Assembly: GCA_944376685.1 (NCBI GenBank)
Contig: CALWDN010000007.1
Coordinates: 1-43,285 of the forward strand
Origin: an uncultured Mediterraneibacter sp.
GTDB taxonomy: Bacteria; Bacillota; Clostridia; Lachnospirales; Lachnospiraceae
Reading direction: 5' to 3'
Length of the DNA stretch: 43,285 nucleotides
Part shown: positions 8,517 to 16,640 of the stretch, piece after piece
How the letters are laid out: every line of letters begins with the position of its first letter
Numbering within the stretch: position 1 is the first letter of the stretch
Made by a program: the position numbers and the translations under genes
Notes under the pieces: model-generated
The model's database searches: none
What the model was told of the DNA's origin: nothing
The model's input: the letters and a program-made list of their open reading frames with translations, nothing else

Positions 8517-8765
8517 ATGGATACAAGGATCGCGCTCATCGGCATCATTCTCGAATCCCGGGAATCGGTCGATGAACTGAACCATCTGCTGAGCGAATAC
8601 GGGGAATACGTGATCGGCAGGATGGGAATCCCTTACCGGGAGAAAGGCATCCACGTCATCAGCGTGGCGATGGATGCCCCGAATAACGTCATCAGCGCTC
8701 TGTCCGGCAAACTGGGGATGCTGCCCGGCGTGAGCACGAAGACGATCTACGGGAAAAACAGATGA
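8517..8765 (+). CDS. TM1266-type putative iron-only hydrogenase system regulator
   Basis: This 82-residue protein has the ferredoxin-like, ACT/NikR-C-type pattern of the TM1266 family: RIALIGIILESRESVDELN, GEYVIGRMGIPYREKGIHV, then a C-terminal GKLGMLPGVSTKTIYGK. The family is known by its linkage to [FeFe]-hydrogenase maturation genes and is named as a putative regulator, without an HTH domain; its ligand is not established. AAAGGAGG lies 6 nt before the ATG. It is the first gene of the operon, 10 nt before hydE. Confidence 0.85.
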   Translation: MDTRIALIGIILESRESVDELNHLLSEYGEYVIGRMGIPYREKGIHVISVAMDAPNNVISALSGKLGMLPGVSTKTIYGKNR

Positions 8766-8775
8766 GGGCAGACGC

Positions 8776-9843
8776 ATGACTCCGAACGAAAGAGAGCAGC
8801 GCGTCATATCCCTGATCGACCGGCTCTGCCTGACCCGGACGCTGAAGCGGGACGAGTGGATCACCGTCATCCGGGAGCGCACGCCCGGCGCTGCGGAACA
8901 TCTTTTTGAACTGGCACGGAATGTCCGCCATCTCCATTACGGACACGATATCTACATCCGCGGGCTGATCGAATTTACAAACTACTGTAAAAACGACTGC
9001 TACTACTGCGGCATCCGCAAAAGTAACGCAAACGCGCAGCGCTACCGGCTGACGAAAGAGAACATCCTGGCCTGCTGCGATCTGGGATACGGACTGGGCT
9101 TCCGCACCTTCGTCCTGCAGGGCGGCGAGGACGGATATTTTACAGATGACCGGCTCTGTGGGATCGTCTCTGAGATCCGGCATCAGTTCCCCGACTGCGC
9201 CATCACCCTTTCTGTCGGCGAGCGTTCCCGCGAAAGCTACCGGCGGCTCTATGAAGCCGGCGCGGACCGGTATCTGCTCCGCCATGAAACCTATGATGCG
9301 GAGCATTATGGCCGGCTCCATCCCCCGCAGTTGTCCGCCGCCCACCGAAAACGCTGTCTGTGGGCCCTGAAGGAACTTGGGTTTCAGGTGGGCACCGGCT
9401 TCATGGTCGGCTCCCCGTACCAGACCCCGGAAAACCTGGCGGACGACATGCTGTTTCTCCGGAAGCTGAACCCCCAGATGGTGGGGATCGGCCCCTTTGT
9501 CCCGCACCACGACACGCCGTTTGCGGACGCCCCCGGCGGGACGGTAGAACTGACGGTATACATGCTGGGGCTCATCCGGCTTCTTCTGCCCCGGGTGCTC
9601 CTTCCCGCGACGACCGCCCTGGGGACCATCGCGGCGGACGGAAGGGAGCAGGGCATCCTGGCCGGCGCCAATGTCATTATGCCAAACCTGTCCCCACCCA
9701 ATGTGCGGGAGAAATACCTGCTCTACGACAATAAACTGTGCACCGGCGCCGAGGCCGCGGAAAGCCTGGACCGGCTGAAAGCGCAGATGGAAAAGATCGG
9801 ATACCGCATCACCGTCAGCCGCGGCGACTCATTGAATATATAA
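8776..9843 (+). CDS. hydE: [FeFe]-hydrogenase H-cluster radical SAM maturase HydE
   Basis: This 355-residue radical S-adenosylmethionine enzyme helps build the dithiomethylamine/organometallic part of the H-cluster 2Fe subsite. The CX3CX2C cluster motif is C71-C75-C78 in NYCKNDCYYCGIRKSN, followed by the TIM-barrel pattern LQGGEDGYF, RHETYDAEHY, and TGFMVGSPYQTPENLA. Length and motifs match HydE rather than biotin synthase or PylB. It lies between the TM1266-type gene and hydG. HydF, the third maturase, and the hydrogenase itself are not in the window. Confidence 0.94.
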   Translation: MTPNEREQRVISLIDRLCLTRTLKRDEWITVIRERTPGAAEHLFELARNVRHLHYGHDIYIRGLIEFTNYCKNDCYYCGIRKSNANAQRYRLTKENILACCDLGYGLGFRTFVLQGGEDGYFTDDRLCGIVSEIRHQFPDCAITLSVGERSRESYRRLYEAGADRYLLRHETYDAEHYGRLHPPQLSAAHRKRCLWALKELGFQVGTGFMVGSPYQTPENLADDMLFLRKLNPQMVGIGPFVPHHDTPFADAPGGTVELTVYMLGLIRLLLPRVLLPATTALGTIAADGREQGILAGANVIMPNLSPPNVREKYLLYDNKLCTGAEAAESLDRLKAQMEKIGYRITVSRGDSLNI

Positions 9844-9872
9844 CTTTCAAATACAATAAAGGAGGAAGATAA

Positions 9873-11294
9873 ATGTACGACGTAAACTCTAAATGCGCAG
9901 ACGATTTCATCAATCATGAAGAGATCCTTGAGACGCTCGCCTACGCAGACGAAAACAAAGAAAATATCGAACTGATCGATGCCATCATCGAGAAGGCAAA
10001 GAAGCGCAAAGGGCTCTCCCACCGGGAGGCTTCCGTCCTGCTGGCCTGTCCCATTGAGGAAAAGAATCAGGAAATCTATAAGCTGGCGGAACAGATCAAA
10101 AAAGACTTCTACGGCAACCGGATCGTCATGTTCGCGCCGCTGTACCTGTCCAACTACTGCATCAACGGCTGCACCTACTGCCCGTACCACGCGAAGAATA
10201 AACACATCCCAAGGAAGCAGCTCTCCCAGGAAGACATCCGCCGGGAAGTCATCGCCCTGCAGGATATGGGACACAAGCGTCTCGCACTGGAGGCCGGCGA
10301 AGATCCGGTCAGAAATACAATGGATTATTATCTGAAATCCATTGAAACCATTTACAGCATCAAACATAAGAACGGCGCCATCCGCCGCGTCAACATCAAC
10401 ATCGCGGCAACGACCGTTGACAATTACCGCCTGCTGAAGGAAGCCGGCATCGGCACCTACATCCTGTTCCAGGAAACCTACCACAAAGAGAGCTATCTGG
10501 AACTCCACCCGACCGGTCCGAAGCACGACTACAACTACCACACCGAGGCCATGGACCGGGCCATGGAAGGCGGCATCGACGACGTGGGCTTAGGCGTCCT
10601 CTTCGGCCTGGACAAATACCGCTACGAATTCGCCGGCCTGCTCATGCATGCAGAACATCTGGAGGCAGCCTTCGGCGTAGGCCCCCACACCATCAGTGTG
10701 CCCCGTCTCAAGCACGCGGACGACATCAACCCGGACGACTTCGACAACGGCATCGATGACGATACATTCGCCAAGATCGTGGCCTGCATCCGCATCGCCG
10801 TGCCGTACACCGGCATGATCATCTCCACCCGGGAGAACCAGAAGACCCGGGAGCGCGTCCTGCATCTCGGGATCTCCCAGATCAGCGGCGGGTCCCGCAC
10901 CAGCGTGGGCGGCTACTGCGAACCGGAGCCGGAAGACAAGAAATCCGAGCAGTTCGACGTCAGCGACAGCCGCACCCTGGATGAGGTCGTGCGCTGGCTC
11001 ATGGAGATGGACTACATCCCCAGCTTCTGCACCGCATGCTACCGCGAAGGACGCACCGGCGACCGATTCATGTCCCTGTGCAAGAGCGGGCAGATCCAGA
11101 ACTGCTGCCATCCGAACGCACTGATGACATTAAAAGAATACCTGATGGATTACGCATCGCCGGAGACAAAAGCGATCGGCGATAAACTGATCGCAAAAGA
11201 AGTGCTGAATGTGCCGAATGAAAAGGCAAGAAATATCGTGCTTGAAAACCTGCGGCTGATCGAGCAGGACAACCGGAGGGACTTCCGGTTCTAA
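9873..11294 (+). CDS. hydG: [FeFe]-hydrogenase H-cluster radical SAM maturase HydG
   Basis: This 473-residue enzyme cleaves tyrosine to supply the CO and cyanide ligands of the H-cluster, on an Fe(CO)2(CN) synthon. The N-terminal radical SAM motif is C96-C100-C103 in SNYCINGCTYCPYH. The C-terminal CX2CX22C motif for the auxiliary dangler-iron cluster is complete (C386, C389, C412). Length is right for HydG and distinguishes it from ThiH, which lacks the C-terminal extension. AAAGGAGGA precedes the ATG. It is the last gene of the operon, ending at the hairpin at 11299-11328. Confidence 0.95.
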   Translation: MYDVNSKCADDFINHEEILETLAYADENKENIELIDAIIEKAKKRKGLSHREASVLLACPIEEKNQEIYKLAEQIKKDFYGNRIVMFAPLYLSNYCINGCTYCPYHAKNKHIPRKQLSQEDIRREVIALQDMGHKRLALEAGEDPVRNTMDYYLKSIETIYSIKHKNGAIRRVNINIAATTVDNYRLLKEAGIGTYILFQETYHKESYLELHPTGPKHDYNYHTEAMDRAMEGGIDDVGLGVLFGLDKYRYEFAGLLMHAEHLEAAFGVGPHTISVPRLKHADDINPDDFDNGIDDDTFAKIVACIRIAVPYTGMIISTRENQKTRERVLHLGISQISGGSRTSVGGYCEPEPEDKKSEQFDVSDSRTLDEVVRWLMEMDYIPSFCTACYREGRTGDRFMSLCKSGQIQNCCHPNALMTLKEYLMDYASPETKAIGDKLIAKEVLNVPNEKARNIVLENLRLIEQDNRRDFRF

Positions 11295-11298
11295 ACAT

Positions 11299-11328
11299 AA
11301 GAGGCAGAGGTTTTATCCCCTGCCTCTT
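11299..11328. terminator. Bidirectional terminator between hydG and the esterase gene
   Basis: AAGAGGCAG (11299-11307) pairs perfectly with CTGCCTCTT (11320-11328), loop 12 nt, in the gap between convergent genes. A/T-rich sequence follows on both sides, so it may serve both strands. Confidence 0.75.
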
Positions 11329-11337
11329 ACTTATTAT

Positions 11338-12624
11338 TTAAAAGATTTTCTGCAGATAATTGTACAGCGCCAGATGCCATGACCCGATGGAGTGATACCG
11401 CATCGGATAGACGTCAAAACTTGTATTCACGCCCTCTACAAGCCTCGGCTCCGTTTCCAGCAGCGCCTTGTAGTCCTGGATCTGTCCGGGCAGCGCGAAA
11501 TCAAAGTTCCCGCCGGACACGTAGAGGTAATGGATCGGATAGTCCGCGAACGCTTCCGACTGGAGCGTTTCTTCAAAATAGTCCGCCGTCGTCCTGCTGC
11601 CGCTGAACGTCCCAAACCAGGAGAAGTAATCCAGGCTTCCGCACAGCGCGGAATGATAGGTCGTCACCGCACCCCTGGACAGCCCGGCGAAGGCCCGGTG
11701 GTCCCGGCTCGCCGTAAATCCCTGCTCATCGCAGGTTTCCGCATATGTGGAATACCGGCTCTCCACTTCCGGCATCAGATCATTTCTCAGTTCTTCCCTG
11801 AATGAATAGGTCAGCTGGTCCAGATCGTCCATACAGTCGTCTTCCACATAGAAAGTCGGCGTTACGATAATCAGCGGGTCAATGTCGCCCCTGGCGATCA
11901 TCTGGTCGACCATGGTCTTATTCTGCGGATGCGTCCTCAGCCAGTATTCCTCATCGTCCCCTGTCCCGTGCATCAGATAGAGGATGTTGTAGGACTGGCT
12001 TTCATCGTATCCGTACGGCAGATATACGAGCGCCTTCTTCTCCACGTCCCGGCCGTCCGTCGCATAGGCTTTCGTCTGATAGGTCAGTTCCTCCACAGTT
12101 CCCGGCTGATCGCATTCCTGTGCATCGTACTGCTCCGGGACCGCCCAGACGGACCTGCGGGCCACATTTTCCACTCCTTTTGCCGACAGCGTATTCCCGC
12201 ACCATGCGCCCAGGGCCAGCACCGCTGTCAGGACGCCGGCGATGACCGCCGGCCAGGAAGGTCTTCGGAGCGGATATTTCTTCCGGATCTGCCCGGCCGT
12301 CCCGAATATGGCTCCCACAGCCGATGCGATGGCCTGCACGAGCAGTCCGAAATTAAACATCGTCGTCTCGAAATGCGTCATATTGAAAAACAGGACGAAG
12401 CCCCCGGCGGCAGCCGGCAGGAACAGCCACGAAGCCCCCGTCTTCCACACGGTATACGAAAGAGCTGCAAACAGGATCTCGATCACGCAGATCGTCACCA
12501 GAGACACCGGCTCCCCGAGCATGATATACCGCACGATATCCGCAGTCCCGACGGCCAGGACAACGGCCATGACCGCCGCATTCAGCAGATCATACTTTTT
12601 CACTGGTTCTTTCTGATCCTGCAT
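11338..12624 (-). CDS. Membrane-anchored alpha/beta-hydrolase, esterase D / CE1-like
   Basis: This 428-residue protein has four hydrophobic segments in the first about 145 residues (near 14-35, 40-60, 64-85 and 125-143), then an esterase domain. The catalytic serine is S316 in FAGLSRGAV and the probable histidine lies in YHSIGSWHLA near the C-terminus. The oxyanion region is in LYLMHGTGDDEEYW. The domain resembles feruloyl or acetyl xylan esterases, so it may remove ester groups from plant polysaccharides at the cell surface (inference). Its ATG directly abuts the stop of the GH2 gene with no gap, indicating translational coupling to that glycosidase. Confidence 0.82.
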   Translation of the reverse strand: MQDQKEPVKKYDLLNAAVMAVVLAVGTADIVRYIMLGEPVSLVTICVIEILFAALSYTVWKTGASWLFLPAAAGGFVLFFNMTHFETTMFNFGLLVQAIASAVGAIFGTAGQIRKKYPLRRPSWPAVIAGVLTAVLALGAWCGNTLSAKGVENVARRSVWAVPEQYDAQECDQPGTVEELTYQTKAYATDGRDVEKKALVYLPYGYDESQSYNILYLMHGTGDDEEYWLRTHPQNKTMVDQMIARGDIDPLIIVTPTFYVEDDCMDDLDQLTYSFREELRNDLMPEVESRYSTYAETCDEQGFTASRDHRAFAGLSRGAVTTYHSALCGSLDYFSWFGTFSGSRTTADYFEETLQSEAFADYPIHYLYVSGGNFDFALPGQIQDYKALLETEPRLVEGVNTSFDVYPMRYHSIGSWHLALYNYLQKIF

Positions 12625-15000
12625 TTATTTCACCTTCTTCACTTCTGCTTTTGCATTTCCATACGGGCTCTCTGCCTCGACCACGATCTTCCGTCCTTTT
12701 TCCGGCTGAATGATCACGAGCGCTTCTCCGTAATAGGTGTCCGCCGTATCCCCGATGTAGCTCTTCTCACAGAACGGGCAGGCGCTTCCGATGCCCAGGA
12801 TCCTGCCTCCCTGCACCTTTACCCGGATCTCGCCGCGGGCAAGCGGTTTGACTGTTCCCTCGTTATCGGTGTACTTCATTCTTACATAGAGCAGATCATT
12901 TTCTTTTACAGATGTCTGTTCCGGCTCCAGTGTAAGCACCGTCTCGTCGCCGGCCGAATGCAGCACGCACTCGGCGATCTTCTTATCCTCCGCATTAAAG
13001 GAGACGGCCTTCAGCTCCCCAGGCTCGTATGTGGTCCGGAATGTGGTGATGCAGTTCTTCTTCATCTCATTTGTGCCCACGCACTTCCCGTTCACATACA
13101 GGGAGACATGGTGTGCCCGCGCATACACTTCGACTTTCGCCGCTTTGCCTTCGCAGCCGTTCCACGACCAGCTCTCCAGCGCGTTGCTCATCTTCCATGC
13201 AGACGGGGAATGGGGGCTGTCCGTATTGTCAACGGGCACGACGCCCATGCCGATCTTCTGAAGCCCGAAAGCCACCCGCGTGAACGCCATCTCAGCCAGC
13301 GGCTTCCCGGTCAGGTCGATCCGTCCGGATCCCGCGCTCACCCAGCCTTTCCCGCAGTCGAAGCGGGAGGCGTAATCCTTGTACTCCCAGGAGCCAATCC
13401 CCACTTCCCCGAGGTAATCCATGCCGGCCCACACGAAATCACCGATGATCCGCTTATGTTTATTGGTCAGCCGCCAGAAATGATACGCATCCGAGCAGAA
13501 TGTCTCGCTGCCGAGGATGATGCGGTCCGGATATTTCTTCAGATCCCGGAGATACCGGTTGATGCCGTAATTGTATCCGGCCACGTCCATCTTCGCAAAG
13601 GCGTCCCTGGTCTTCACATCGCAGGGATAGAGGGTCGCGCCGAATTTCATGAAGTCTGCGCCCATAAGCCCGGCCAGCTTATTGAAGAATTCACTGCCCA
13701 CGGCCTTTTTCTTTTTCACTTCTTTGACAGCCTGTTCTGCTTTCTTGTCGCTGTACACGCCAAAGCCCATGGAGCTTAAGAAATTAAAGAAAATATTTAC
13801 GCCGCATGTGACCGGCCGGGTCCCGTCCAGCTCGTGCAGCCGCTCCGTCATGTTCGCACACAGGCGGATGCCCTTTGGCTGGGCCGTCTCGGATACTTCA
13901 TTTCCCGTAGAATACAGCACGACTGACGGATGGTTGTAGTCCTTCGCCACCAGGTCCGCCAGATCCTGCTTATAATTCTGCCAGATCACGTCCGCATAAT
14001 CATATTTCGTCTTGTGGATATACCAGCCGTCCGTATACTCGTCCATCACCAGCATGCCGGTCTCATCGCAGTAGTCCAGCATTGCCTTCGAGCAGGGGTT
14101 GTGTGCGCTCCTGATCGCGTTATATCCGTTTTCCCGGAGGATCCGGATCTTTCTCCGCTCCGCGAAATCATAGGCGCAGGCCCCCAGCAGGCCGTTGTCG
14201 TGATGGATGCAGGCGCCCCGCAGGATGACGCGCTTCCCGTTGATGCAGAATCCCTCTTCCGGCGTGCACGTTACCGTGCGGATCCCGAAGCGGACTTCCT
14301 GAACATCTTCCCCGAATGTAACCCGGCAGGTATAGAGCTTCGGATCTTCCGGAGACCACAGCTCCGCCTCCGGGAGAGAGAATTCCCATCTGCAGCGCCC
14401 TTTTTCACAGATTCCGCTCTGCGAAGCGATCACCTGATCCTGACCAAGGATCTCTGCAAGGACTTCTCCGTCCGCACTTGTCTGCACTTCAACCTGCACT
14501 TTACGGGACTCCCAGTCCAGAGTCGTAACCCGGATCCCGTCCGGCAGGACGTGTTCCTGCGGCAGGACCCACAGCCAGACCGGTCTGTAGATCCCGGTTC
14601 CCGAATACCACCGGCAGTTCGGCTGGTCGTGGTTGACCACATCCACCCGGATCTGATTCCCGCCGCCGTATGAAACAAGATCTGTTATATCGGTATAAAA
14701 CCCGGTATACCCGTAATCATGGTATGCCGCCTTCTCCCCGTTGACCGATACAGTGGCCTTGCGGTAAACGCCCTCAAACTCCAGCAGAAGCTTCTTTCCC
14801 TTATAGCCCTCAGGAATTTCCAGCTTCCTCTCATAACTGTAATCCCGGGCGTCGATCCAGCCGTTGTTCACACCGCCCGGGCTGTTCTCGCTCTTCGGGT
14901 CCAGCAGCATCGCATCATGGGGTACATCGACGTCAAAAGCCTCTTCCCTCTTTCCGGCCTGATAGCAGAGCCAGCCCCTGTTCAAAGATATTTTTTCCAT
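12625..15000 (-). CDS. Glycoside hydrolase family 2 protein (beta-galactosidase/beta-glucuronidase type)
   Basis: This 791-residue enzyme has the GH2 order: N-terminal sugar-binding jelly roll (to about 155), Ig-like domain (to about 245), TIM barrel, then C-terminal Ig-like domains. The acid/base is E368 in YSTGNEVSE and the nucleophile E499 in ILGSETFCSD. The IRSAHNPCSKAMLDYCDE block (about 296-313) is typical of the barrel start. There is no signal peptide, implying cytoplasmic action. AAAGGAGG precedes the ATG at 15000. Which beta-glycoside it cleaves cannot be read from sequence alone. It is coupled to the downstream esterase. Confidence 0.92.
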   Translation of the reverse strand: MEKISLNRGWLCYQAGKREEAFDVDVPHDAMLLDPKSENSPGGVNNGWIDARDYSYERKLEIPEGYKGKKLLLEFEGVYRKATVSVNGEKAAYHDYGYTGFYTDITDLVSYGGGNQIRVDVVNHDQPNCRWYSGTGIYRPVWLWVLPQEHVLPDGIRVTTLDWESRKVQVEVQTSADGEVLAEILGQDQVIASQSGICEKGRCRWEFSLPEAELWSPEDPKLYTCRVTFGEDVQEVRFGIRTVTCTPEEGFCINGKRVILRGACIHHDNGLLGACAYDFAERRKIRILRENGYNAIRSAHNPCSKAMLDYCDETGMLVMDEYTDGWYIHKTKYDYADVIWQNYKQDLADLVAKDYNHPSVVLYSTGNEVSETAQPKGIRLCANMTERLHELDGTRPVTCGVNIFFNFLSSMGFGVYSDKKAEQAVKEVKKKKAVGSEFFNKLAGLMGADFMKFGATLYPCDVKTRDAFAKMDVAGYNYGINRYLRDLKKYPDRIILGSETFCSDAYHFWRLTNKHKRIIGDFVWAGMDYLGEVGIGSWEYKDYASRFDCGKGWVSAGSGRIDLTGKPLAEMAFTRVAFGLQKIGMGVVPVDNTDSPHSPSAWKMSNALESWSWNGCEGKAAKVEVYARAHHVSLYVNGKCVGTNEMKKNCITTFRTTYEPGELKAVSFNAEDKKIAECVLHSAGDETVLTLEPEQTSVKENDLLYVRMKYTDNEGTVKPLARGEIRVKVQGGRILGIGSACPFCEKSYIGDTADTYYGEALVIIQPEKGRKIVVEAESPYGNAKAEVKKVK

Positions 15001-15141
15001 ATGCAGCCTCCTTTATGGTTCTTTGCTTTTCTGCACAAAACAGTTATCCTTATTGTACATATTTTCAGCAGAATAGCACTACCCCGGACGTGTACTGTAA
15101 CAATCCCGGGCGCAAACGGGAATCATCCGGCGCCGCCGGCG

Positions 15142-15174
15142 CAAAAAAAGAACGCAGACTCCAGGTCCGCGTTC
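15142..15174 (-). terminator. Terminator of the isomerase/kinase transcript
   Basis: On the minus strand GAACGCGGA pairs with TCTGCGTTC (15166-15174 with 15150-15158, one G-U pair), followed by a run of seven U. It begins 10 nt after the isomerase stop codon. Confidence 0.85.
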
Positions 15175-15184
15175 CTTTTTTCAT

Positions 15185-16603
15185 TTATCTTGTCACAATA
15201 TCTACCGGCACATTGAAGATCTTCGCCACTTTGAGGATCGTATCGATATGCCTTCCTGTCGCCGCCGCGAAGTGATGGGTCGGTCCGCACTCGCTCCAGC
15301 GGTTGACGAATTCCCTCGCGCCGCATGTGAAGCGTGTCCGCATATTTGTATCGCCGAAGGAAAGGATCGGTCCCTCTTCATTCACGCCCTCAGCCACGAT
15401 AAACTTGAAATGCCCCTCGCCGTCCTGCGTGATCGCAAGGTAAGTAACCGGGCCCGTGTACGGATAGAACTGAGTCAGGTATCCGCCGCCTGTCTTGCCG
15501 TGGAATACTTTCACGATCTTCATGGTCGGCTTCTTATCGGAAATATCCGCATCGCCGGAACCGCTGTGGCCGATGATCGCGATATCGTCGTTAAAATCGA
15601 TGGAGTACATCTCAGCCAGCTGGCCTGTGCCGGAGATCGTCTTCAGGATGCTCATTGCCATGGCAACCTTCATATCGCCTTCTACCGCGCACGCCGTGCC
15701 CTGCTTGATCAGCATGGAGAATGCCGGGATCAGCATACTGTCAAGGACGCCTGCCTTGCCCTGTGCGAATCCGTCATAGTGGGAAGCGATGAGGCCGAGC
15801 TTCTCGTCTTTGACCCATTTCTCGAACGCAACGACATATTTTGCCATCTCCCATACTTCTTCAATGCTTCCGCCGCCTTCGATGTCAAATGTATCAAGGA
15901 TGTCCTGGGCTTTCGCGCGGATCGCATCCTCATCTGTGATGTCGTCAGCGATCGCCCACATTTTCTCCCAGTCAAACTGTTTTGTATAGAGGTGCATCCT
16001 TCTGTACAGGTTGGACTCGTCGATATACAGGTCCATCATACCCGGATAAGGCCTTCCGATCTGGGCGATGTTCGTATCGCGGAATCTTCTTCTGACCTGG
16101 GCCGCACGGCACCAGTCCTCGATCTCTTTCTGGACGCCCGGATCGCCGCCTTCTACGACGCCTGTGATCACGGCATGTCTCTTGCCGTAGCGCTCAAGGT
16201 CTGCCACCATCTCGCCTACCGCGCCGCATGCATAGCCTTCGCCCAGCCAGGATGCGATGTCTGTGTGGTCATAATCAAGTGCTTTTAACTTCTGCACATT
16301 TACAAGGACAACCGGCACATCCAGGTCCTTTACAGCCGGCAGCATGTTGTAGGATGTTGCGTATGTAAGGAGCTGCATGATCGCCAGGTCTACGTCCGCC
16401 GCGCGGAATTTGTCGCCCGCTTCCTGGGACTGCTCTTTTGTCGTCACCATGCCGCCGTCGATGATCTCGACCGTGTCCGGGATCGTCTTCTTGAACGCCT
16501 CATACTGAGCCTCGAACTCCGGCACCAGTGACGGGAACTGGGGCAGATATGCGCCCAGCGCGATGGAAAATACGCCTACTCTTGCTTTTGTGTCAACTAA
16601 CAT
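15185..16603 (-). CDS. L-fucose/L-arabinose isomerase family protein
   Basis: This 472-residue protein belongs to the FucI/AraA-like sugar isomerase fold (COG2407 type). Visible features are the N-terminal domain RVGVFSIALGAYLPQFPSLV, the central DESNLYRRMHLYTKQFDWEK, a glutamate-containing ACAVEGDMKVAMAM, and GPTHHFAAATGRH near the end, where metal and substrate ligands are expected. It should interconvert an aldose with its ketose in the cytoplasm. It lies 37 nt downstream of a rhamnulokinase-family kinase, so the pair would isomerise and then phosphorylate a deoxysugar, L-fucose or L-rhamnose. The exact substrate is not proven. GGAGGT precedes the ATG. Confidence 0.85.
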   Translation of the reverse strand: MLVDTKARVGVFSIALGAYLPQFPSLVPEFEAQYEAFKKTIPDTVEIIDGGMVTTKEQSQEAGDKFRAADVDLAIMQLLTYATSYNMLPAVKDLDVPVVLVNVQKLKALDYDHTDIASWLGEGYACGAVGEMVADLERYGKRHAVITGVVEGGDPGVQKEIEDWCRAAQVRRRFRDTNIAQIGRPYPGMMDLYIDESNLYRRMHLYTKQFDWEKMWAIADDITDEDAIRAKAQDILDTFDIEGGGSIEEVWEMAKYVVAFEKWVKDEKLGLIASHYDGFAQGKAGVLDSMLIPAFSMLIKQGTACAVEGDMKVAMAMSILKTISGTGQLAEMYSIDFNDDIAIIGHSGSGDADISDKKPTMKIVKVFHGKTGGGYLTQFYPYTGPVTYLAITQDGEGHFKFIVAEGVNEEGPILSFGDTNMRTRFTCGAREFVNRWSECGPTHHFAAATGRHIDTILKVAKIFNVPVDIVTR

Positions 16604-16640
16604 TGGTATACCTCCTGTTATGTATAAATGATTTCTATTT

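Noticed and set aside
11929..13779. Long plus-strand open frame of 616 codons
   Set aside because: It is antisense to the esterase and GH2 genes, has no ribosome site, and its Arg/His-rich composition is typical of a shadow frame in G/C-rich coding DNA.
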